The notes under the pieces were generated by a model. The model was given only the letters and a program-made list of their open reading frames with translations, was not told the origin of the DNA and made no database searches. DNA of 31,099 nt from Lachnospiraceae bacterium (GTDB lineage: Bacteria > Bacillota > Clostridia > Lachnospirales > Lachnospiraceae). The position numbers and the translations under genes were made by a program. The stretch's first letter is position 1. Each line of letters starts with the position of its first letter. Shown here one piece after another: positions 1-5,467 of this stretch. The stretch is taken from positions 1 to 31,099 of the forward strand of contig VSNY01000032.1 of NCBI GenBank assembly GCA_009774535.1. The letters run 5' to 3'.

Positions 1-67
1 AAATGCTTCCAATCCCAGCACCCCGCCCGCAGCATCGTCCGGACTGCCACCAAAATGCTTCCAATCC
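1..67. repeat. Two direct copies of a 15-bp sequence at the window edge
   Basis: AAATGCTTCCAATCC occurs at 1-15 and again at 53-67. The match continues as CCAGC versus CAGC after a one-base indel. The period is 52 bp, so this may be the end of a longer tandem array lying outside the window. It sits just beyond the stop of the treR remnant. No coding role is visible. Confidence 0.5.
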
Positions 68-70
68 AGC

Positions 71-349
71 TTAAACCGATTTTCTTACCGCATTGTCATA
101 AAATCGGAAATAATCGGGCCGGTGTCTGGATTGGGAATATTCAAACATGACACCGTCACTGTTATAAGTATGGCTGGTAACTACTGCCATGCAATTATAA
201 TCATCTGCGTTCATCTTTAAATATTTTTCATCAATCTGCGTCATCTTTTCTACCGTCATGATCCGTTTGCTGTTTACAATTGTCATGTGCAATGTCTGTT
301 CCAGATATTGATAAATGGAATTTTCTGCAATTTCTTTTGTGAGGTCGAC
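71..349 (-). pseudogene. treR: treR remnant: C-terminal part of a trehalose operon repressor (UTRA domain)
   Basis: The minus-strand frame ending at the TAA at 71-73 encodes about 92 residues resembling the C-terminal half of TreR, a GntR-family repressor whose UTRA domain binds trehalose 6-phosphate. Recognisable stretches are LTKEIAENSIYQYLEQ near the break and EYSQSRHRPDYFRFYD near the end, which matches the usual TreR C-terminus. The N-terminal winged-helix DNA-binding domain and the first part of UTRA are missing. The homology stops at about 341-349, where sequence of the oppositely oriented treC fragment begins. The open frame continues antisense into treC, but that part is not TreR. 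It cannot work as a repressor. The family assignment is by eye from the conserved C-terminal motif. Confidence 0.72.
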
Positions 350-351
350 AG

Positions 352-873
352 CTGCAATCCGCAAAAATGCTGGCAGGCATGATCCATCTGATGCGCGGAA
401 CACCATATATCTATCAGGGAGAAGAGATTGGCATGCTGAACGGGCATTATCCTTCCATCGAACAATACCAGGATGTCGAAAGCCTGAATTATTATGAGAT
501 TTTGCTGGCAGAAGGAAAGACAAAGGAAGAAGCGCTCACCGTCCTTTCAGCCAGATCCAGAGACAACAGCAGAACGCCTATGCAGTGGAACAACGGGACA
601 TATGCCGGATTTTCCCAGGCAGAGCCATGGCTTGCGGTATCCGCGGCATTTCGGGAAGAGATTACGGTAGAAGCACAGCAGCAAGAGGATGATTCCATTC
701 TTGCCTTTTATAAACAACTGATCAAGATCAGAAAAAGATATCCGGCAATTGCCAAAGGAGACATCTCTTTTCTGGAGACAGGCGCTGACATGGTGATCGC
801 ATACCAAAGAACATTGGGAGAACAGCACATGGTTCTGGGAAACAAACCAAAGATCTGCCCGATACTGCCATAA
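352..873 (+). pseudogene. treC: treC remnant: internal piece of a GH13 trehalose-6-phosphate hydrolase
   Basis: This plus-strand frame encodes about 170 residues of a GH13 alpha-glucosidase of the trehalose-6-phosphate hydrolase/oligo-1,6-glucosidase group. It starts at SAKMLAG and includes RGTPYIYQGEEIGM, ESLNYYE and SRDNSRTPMQW, the last being the conserved block after the catalytic histidine/aspartate region. The first roughly 350 residues, with the catalytic barrel start, nucleophile and general acid, are absent. The normal C-terminal beta-domain is also lost: after MVLGNKP the frame ends at 871-873, and a shifted frame stays open to 950 without recognisable homology. The neighbouring treR fragment points to TreC rather than another GH13 enzyme. 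The fragment lacks catalytic residues and is almost certainly non-functional. Confidence 0.75.
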
Positions 874-911
874 CCGGACAATGCTTTACAGCAGCTTGCG
901 AATCAGATTTC

Positions 912-927
912 GGTATAATTTTATACC
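912..927. promoter_or_regulatory. 16-bp palindrome overlapping a TATAAT box
   Basis: GGTATAA-TT-TTATACC has two perfect 7-bp arms around a 2-bp centre. TATAAT at 914-919 lies inside it, but no good -35 box is found 16-18 bp upstream. It could be an operator over a promoter for the DUF1810 gene or a relic of the broken trehalose operon's control region. The role is inferred only from the symmetry. Confidence 0.35.
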
Positions 928-1056
928 TCCCTGTTCCAAATCTTTTATAAAATCTCCAAGATGCATTGCTTTCTTCCGCCATCTCGTATAAACTATATCA
1001 CAGGGGCAGAAAAGATGCTGTAACTATTCAGCGAATCAAACGAGGAGGACACCAAT

Positions 1057-1482
1057 ATGGAACCACTGCATTTAAATCGATTTATCGACGCGCATCTCAG
1101 AGACTATCCAAACGCACTGTCAGAAATCAAAATCGGGCGGAAACAAAGCCACTGGATGTGGTATATTTTCCCGCAGATTGCAGGTCTTGGCACGACAGAA
1201 ATTAGTAATTATTATTCGATACAAGATATCGAAGAAGCAAAAGCTTATATGGAAGAACCTCTGCTGCGTTCGCATCTGTTAGAAATCTCAGAAGCGCTTC
1301 TGGAACTGGAGACTAATGATGCAAACCGGGTATTTGGATATCCGGATGACATGAAATTAAAATCTTCCATGACATTATTTTTGGAAGCGTGTCCGCAGGA
1401 AAAAGTTTTTCAGAAGGTGCTGGATAAATTTTTTCATGGAATGAAAGATCAGAAAACAGTGAATTTGTTAAAAAATAAATAG
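1057..1482 (+). CDS. DUF1810 family protein
   Basis: A 141-residue protein of the DUF1810 family. Family hallmarks are RFIDAH near residue 8, SHWMWYIFPQIAGLG at about 31-45, the YYSI...EAKAYM block at about 52-65, and FGYPDDMKLKSSMTLF at about 93-108. The whole protein is one domain of normal family length. The function is unknown; the highly conserved tryptophan/histidine block suggests a ligand or substrate pocket, but no reaction is established. The start is fixed by AGGAGG at 1042-1047, nine bases before ATG. A possible promoter is TTGCTT (966-971), 17 bp, TAAACT (989-994). It appears monocistronic, between the trehalose wreckage and the converging phosphoesterase gene. Confidence 0.88.
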   Translation: MEPLHLNRFIDAHLRDYPNALSEIKIGRKQSHWMWYIFPQIAGLGTTEISNYYSIQDIEEAKAYMEEPLLRSHLLEISEALLELETNDANRVFGYPDDMKLKSSMTLFLEACPQEKVFQKVLDKFFHGMKDQKTVNLLKNK

Positions 1483-1605
1483 ATACAGCCTGCAGGTGGC
1501 AGCGCTGCAAGGCGATCTTGTCTGGCGGACTGTATCAGAATATGTGGAGAGAACCTGCAGCATAGAATCTGCAGCATAAAACCTCCACATATTTCTTATA
1601 GATAC
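1482..1605. repeat. Nested inverted repeats in the convergent intergenic region
   Basis: Between the converging genes, GTATC at 1532-1536 and AATATGTGGAG at 1539-1549 pair with CTCCACATATT at 1583-1593 and GATAC at 1601-1605. This gives a hairpin of 11 plus 5 bp with an uneven internal loop. The apical loop holds a direct repeat, CTGCAGCATA at 1555-1564 and 1569-1578. A second copy of the outer arm, GATACAG at 1482-1488, can pair instead with CTGTATC at 1530-1536. There is no U-tract on either side, so it is not a standard intrinsic terminator. Confidence 0.5.
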
Positions 1606-1659
1606 TGAGCTGGACTGCAGAAGACGAACACTTGATATACGCTGCGGCAAAAACACACG

Positions 1660-2322
1660 TTACAGGCCCATTTTTCTCAGTATCCCATCTGCGCTTACAC
1701 CCGGATGCGTCAAATACAGACGGCAGATCTGTTCAGCCAGATCCTGGCTGATTTTTAAATGCCTGGCGATCATTTCAACCGATTTTCCTTTGTCCGTTTC
1801 CCGCATTACACAGCGAACCAGCTCTTTTGTATCTGTTACAGCAGGGATACGTTCCGAAGCGCTTTTGCCGGATTCCAGACAGATTTTTTCAATGGTGAAG
1901 CTCCCGGTTTTTGGTATGGTCAGCGTGGCCATTGTCAAAGGGAGTGAAAAACGCCGTTTGCCGCAGCTGCCTGGATTTAGCCAGGTCTGTCCATTCACCT
2001 GCTGTTCTTCATATTTATGGGAATGCCCATAGATAATCAGATCCTTTTGCCGGAGATCTTCCTGTATTTGTTTCTTATTGTGTATCATAAAAATCTGAAT
2101 GCCATATAACTCCACAGAAATCGTCTGCGGAAGACTTTCCGGACATTCACGGTCCGTATTGCCGCGCACCGCGTATACCGGAGCTATGGATTCCAGCTGT
2201 TTTAAAATCTGCGGCGTACTGATATCTCCGGCATGTAAAATAAGGTCACAGGTCTGCAGGATATCAGTGACGGGTTTGCGCAGTAAATTGTGGGTATCAG
2301 ACAGAATGCCGATTTTATGCAT
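1660..2322 (-). CDS. YfcE/MJ0936-type metallophosphoesterase with C-terminal extension
   Basis: A 220-residue calcineurin-like phosphoesterase. Metal ligands are visible in order: D9 and H11 in SDTH, D33 in HAGD, N55 in RGNTD, H81, and H100/H102 in GHSH, followed by NPGS. This is the small YfcE family, whose members hydrolyse phosphodiesters such as model substrates or cyclic nucleotides; the physiological substrate here is unknown. The core ends at about residue 140. The remaining 80 residues form a helical extension (KGKSVEMIARHLKISQDLAE) that reads like a small helix-turn-helix or ligand-binding bundle and is not part of the minimal family. The gene lies 42 bp downstream of metH on the same strand and is probably co-transcribed. 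The AGGAG box is 12 bp from ATG, rather far. Confidence 0.85.
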   Translation of the reverse strand: MHKIGILSDTHNLLRKPVTDILQTCDLILHAGDISTPQILKQLESIAPVYAVRGNTDRECPESLPQTISVELYGIQIFMIHNKKQIQEDLRQKDLIIYGHSHKYEEQQVNGQTWLNPGSCGKRRFSLPLTMATLTIPKTGSFTIEKICLESGKSASERIPAVTDTKELVRCVMRETDKGKSVEMIARHLKISQDLAEQICRLYLTHPGVSADGILRKMGL

Positions 2323-2364
2323 AAGGCGTTAGTTCTCCTAAGCGGTTATTGATCATGGCGGTTA

Positions 2365-4914
2365 TTATTTGCCGACTAGTCTTTCTACCAGTCTGACGCA
2401 GGCAGCAGCATCTTTGGAATAGCCGTCGGCGCCGATTTCATCTGCAAAGCTTTGTGTAATAGCGGCGCCGCCGATGATAATTTTTCCCGAATAATGTTTT
2501 TCTTTTGCAAGCTGTACAACATCCTGCATACGCATCATTGTCGTGGTCATAAGGGCGGACAGTCCGATGACCGCTGCGTGTTCGCGGATTGCGGTGGATA
2601 CAATCGTCTCCGCTGGAATATCTTTGCCAAGATCAATCACATGATAGCCATAGTTGCGCAGCATCAGTACGACCAGGTTTTTTCCGATATCGTGGATATC
2701 GCCTTCTACGGTTGCGATCACCAGCTTTATGGATTCTTTTCCGTTTCCGGTGCGTTCAATCATTGGCTCCAAATATCCGATCGCGGTTTTCATAGCATTG
2801 GCGCTGCCGATCAGCTGGGGCAGGAAATATTTCTGCTGATCGAACAGTTCTCCGACTTCATTAATTGCAGGAATCAGATATTCGTTGATCAGCGTTTCCG
2901 GCTGCAAACCTTGTGCCAGTTGTTCTTTTGCAATATTTACAATGCTGTTTTTTTCACCCTGCAATACAGCGCGGTAAAGCGGATGAGAGCGCATTTCCGC
3001 TGCGGCAGATGATATTCCGGCCGCGGAGGCAGCAGGATCAGCAGCAGACGGTATTCTGGCCGCAGAGGCAGCAGGATCAGCAGCAGATGACGTCCCGGAC
3101 GCAGAGACAAACGATTTACCAGCCGCAGAGGACGGATGCGCAGCCGCTGCGCCTGCCTGTTTCTGTATGTTTTGCTGATAGGTCTGCATCCGGGTGATAT
3201 AGCTAAGGTCGCTGCCTTTTTTATTTAACAGCAGATCGGATGCGGCAGCTGCATTCATTAAAAGATCCTGTGACGGGTTGGCAATGGCCATCGTAAGGCC
3301 GTGCGCAATAGCCATCGTTAAAAACGCTGTATTGACAAAAGAGCGCTCCGGCAGGCCGAAAGAGATATTGGACAGCCCGCAGACCGTCGCAAGGCCAAGC
3401 TGTCTGCTGCAGTACTGAATCGTGTCAAAACATTCCAAAGCCGCTGCCGGGTTTGCTCCGACTGTGGCGACCAGGCCGTCGGCGATCACATCTTCTTTGA
3501 CAAACCCTTGGCGCAGCGCTTCGGTAAGAATCGTCTGCACAATGTCCCGTTTTTCTTCAGGCGTTTTTGGAAGCCCTTGATCGGATAATGGCAGCAGAAT
3601 AAACATTGCGCCGTATTTTTTGACAATTGGCAGCAGGCGCTCGAATTTTTCCTTTTCCAGAGAAATGGAATTAATCAGGGCGCGGCCCGGGTAAATGCGC
3701 AGCGCTGCTTCCATTACCTCAACGGAACTGGAATCGATGCACAGCGGACAATCTACGGTTGACGTCACTTCATAAATAGCTTCCAGCATCATCTGCTTTT
3801 CATCAATTCCGTTCATGCCCATATTGACATCCAGGACTGAAGCGCCGTTTGCTTCCTGTTCTCTTGCCATGGTGCAGACAAGATCCAGGTTTCCTTCCCG
3901 AAGCTGTGCCTGGAGTTTTTTCTTTCCGGTTGGGTTAATTCGTTCTCCGATTACCTGAAAACTGCCGTCCAGCGTGATTTCTATGGTTTTTCGTTCGGAT
4001 GCAAGTATGCGTCTGTGTTCTGTGCTTATCGGAAGCGGCTTGAAATTTTGCACAGCATTTGCCAATGCGCGGATATGATCCGGGGCTGTACCGCAGCAGC
4101 CGCCTAAAATCGCCGCTCCGGCTTCTGCCAGCTTTTTCCCGGCATTCGCGAATTCCTGCGGACTTGTCCGATAGACGGTCCGGCCGTTTTCCAGTTCCGG
4201 CAGCCCGGCATTTGGTTTTGCCAGAATCGGGATATTGGCATATGCGTACATTTCCTGAACGGTTTCGATCATCTCTAACGGCCCGGTAGAACAGTTCAGT
4301 CCGACCGCGTCTACACCAAGGCTTTGGAGTACGACAACGGCAGTTTTCGGGTCTGTGCCGAACAAGGTACGCCCGTCTGCTTCAAAAGTCATACTTGCCA
4401 TGATCGGAAGGCTGCAGGTCTCGCGGATGGCAAGAACGGCAGCACGGGTTTCCTGCAGGCTCATCATCGTTTCCACGACAAATAAATCCACACCTGCTTC
4501 ATACAAGATTTGGGCCTGTTCCTGATACACGCTGACCAGTTCTTCAAACTGCAGTTCGCCGAGCGGATAGAGCTGCTGTCCGGTCATTGTAAGATCACCC
4601 GCGGTATACGCTCTGCCGTCGGCGGCTTCCTTCGCAAGGCTGACCAGTCTGGTATTTATCCGTTTGAGACGGTCTGCCAGACCGTATTCTGCCAGTTTGA
4701 TGCGGTTGCCGGTAAAGGTCGGCGTATAAAGGATCTTTGTGCCGGCTTCTACATAGCTGCGCTGAAGATCTAAGATTACCTGCGGGTGTTCCAGAATCCA
4801 TTGCTCCGGGCAGACATTGCCGGGCATCCCGGCTTTCTGCAGATTTGTGCCGGTGGCGCCGTCTAGGAGCAATACGCCGCTGTTTACAAGATTACGGAAT
4901 TCCTGTTTTGTCAT
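2365..4914 (-). CDS. metH: Cobalamin-dependent methionine synthase, core form without reactivation domain
   Basis: An 849-residue enzyme that transfers a methyl group from 5-methyltetrahydrofolate through cobalamin to homocysteine, in the cytoplasm. Domains in order: homocysteine-binding barrel (1-290) with zinc ligands C208 in GLNCS and C273/C274 in GGCCG; pterin-binding barrel (about 319-575) starting at VIGERINPTG; a low-complexity linker (about 585-640) containing a 13-residue tandem repeat; helical cap (641-725); and B12 domain with GDIHDIG, where H741 is the expected lower cobalt ligand. The C-terminal AdoMet-dependent reactivation domain of the roughly 1,230-residue E. coli enzyme is missing, as in other short MetH proteins of anaerobes and Thermotoga. 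A separate reactivase must be encoded elsewhere. AGGAG precedes ATG. It is the first gene of a two-gene unit with the phosphoesterase. Confidence 0.93.
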   Translation of the reverse strand: MTKQEFRNLVNSGVLLLDGATGTNLQKAGMPGNVCPEQWILEHPQVILDLQRSYVEAGTKILYTPTFTGNRIKLAEYGLADRLKRINTRLVSLAKEAADGRAYTAGDLTMTGQQLYPLGELQFEELVSVYQEQAQILYEAGVDLFVVETMMSLQETRAAVLAIRETCSLPIMASMTFEADGRTLFGTDPKTAVVVLQSLGVDAVGLNCSTGPLEMIETVQEMYAYANIPILAKPNAGLPELENGRTVYRTSPQEFANAGKKLAEAGAAILGGCCGTAPDHIRALANAVQNFKPLPISTEHRRILASERKTIEITLDGSFQVIGERINPTGKKKLQAQLREGNLDLVCTMAREQEANGASVLDVNMGMNGIDEKQMMLEAIYEVTSTVDCPLCIDSSSVEVMEAALRIYPGRALINSISLEKEKFERLLPIVKKYGAMFILLPLSDQGLPKTPEEKRDIVQTILTEALRQGFVKEDVIADGLVATVGANPAAALECFDTIQYCSRQLGLATVCGLSNISFGLPERSFVNTAFLTMAIAHGLTMAIANPSQDLLMNAAAASDLLLNKKGSDLSYITRMQTYQQNIQKQAGAAAAHPSSAAGKSFVSASGTSSAADPAASAARIPSAADPAASAAGISSAAAEMRSHPLYRAVLQGEKNSIVNIAKEQLAQGLQPETLINEYLIPAINEVGELFDQQKYFLPQLIGSANAMKTAIGYLEPMIERTGNGKESIKLVIATVEGDIHDIGKNLVVLMLRNYGYHVIDLGKDIPAETIVSTAIREHAAVIGLSALMTTTMMRMQDVVQLAKEKHYSGKIIIGGAAITQSFADEIGADGYSKDAAACVRLVERLVGK
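3005..3112. repeat. 39-bp tandem repeat inside the metH linker
   Basis: Two full units (3005-3043 and 3044-3082) and a degraded third (3083-about 3112) repeat with a 39-bp, in-frame period. On the minus strand they encode the 13-residue unit SAADPAASAARIP and its variant ending AGIS. Because the period is a multiple of three, copy-number change would alter the linker length between pterin and cobalamin modules without breaking the frame. Confidence 0.75.
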
Positions 4915-5066
4915 ATGGTTATATCTCCTGTTTCGATGGTTATTTTTTAGTTATTTTGCGGTTATTTGTAATAGTTCCATGAATGATCGCAGCTGCTACA
5001 ATTATTTCGTGTTTGGTATAACGGAATGCCTGGTTTGGAAATATTCGTGGATTTGCTACGGATTTT

Positions 5067-5095
5067 ATTATAATATTGAACGGAGGAAATGACCA
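5067..5095 (-). promoter_or_regulatory. Predicted metH promoter
   Basis: On the minus strand TGGTCA (5090-5095) and a perfect TATAAT (5067-5072) are separated by 17 bp. This gives a leader of about 145 nt before the metH start at 4914. I looked for a SAM-I/S-box or cobalamin riboswitch in that leader and recognised neither. Confidence 0.5.
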
Positions 5096-5103
5096 GCTTT
5101 TTC

Positions 5104-5133
5104 TTGCAAAAGATGCGATTTGTTTTGTACAAT
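5104..5133 (+). promoter_or_regulatory. Strong sigma-A-type promoter for a candidate structured RNA
   Basis: TTGCAA (5104-5109), an 18-bp spacer, and TACAAT (5128-5133) read on the plus strand, so transcription should begin at about 5140. No plus-strand gene follows for several kilobases. The next sequence is the structured RNA candidate. It is divergent from the predicted metH promoter. Confidence 0.6.
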
Positions 5134-5139
5134 ATTTAT

Positions 5140-5376
5140 ATCATTAGCTATTGAAAGTTACAGCCGCCAGGAAGCCAAAAAGCTGGTTCTCTGGCGGCTG
5201 TTAGATAAGCGCCTTAGGAAGATCTGATAATTTTACAGGTCAGATGGGGGCTAGAAACGTGGTTGTAAGTAGTGGCTGCATGAACGGAGGACTTCTAACA
5301 GTCCTGCACGGCAACGACGCGTGTAGAAATTCGGATGATTCCATAAGGTGCTTATGTAACAGCTGCCAGTCATTGA
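5140..5376 (+). ncRNA. Candidate structured non-coding RNA with a long closing stem
   Basis: The sequence at 5191-5220 pairs with 5339-5369 in a stem of about 28 bp, with one bulge and one G-G mismatch. Two positions are G-U on the plus strand and would be A-C mismatches on the minus strand, which favours plus-strand RNA. Inside are ATCTG/CAGAT (5222-5226/5241-5245), AGGACT/AGTCCT (5288-5293/5300-5305) and GCACG/CGTGT (5306-5310/5320-5324). Just upstream, ACAGCCGCCAG (5160-5170) is fully complementary to CTGGCGGCTGT (5191-5201), which is also the 5' strand of the long stem, so the two folds are mutually exclusive. A promoter ends seven bases before the predicted start. I do not recognise the class with certainty. 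Its size and multi-stem layout would fit a clostridial raiA-type RNA, but that is a guess. No clear terminator is seen; a T-rich run at about 5409-5418 follows. Both neighbouring genes are on the opposite strand. Confidence 0.6.
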
Positions 5377-5467
5377 TTGGAAGCATGCACATATCATAGC
5401 AAACCGGATTTATTTTTTAAAGTCTTATGGAATATACCGCATTTTTTTCGGCATCGTTTGCGGACGG

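Noticed and set aside
71..523. A single 150-residue minus-strand gene
   Set aside because: Only the part up to about 349 matches TreR; the rest is antisense to the treC fragment. It is an accidental fusion frame.
5089..5154. A 21-residue hydrophobic peptide starting MTSFFLQK, with GGAGG in front
   Set aside because: The spacing from GGAGG to ATG is only two bases and the frame covers the predicted metH promoter and the RNA promoter. More likely chance.
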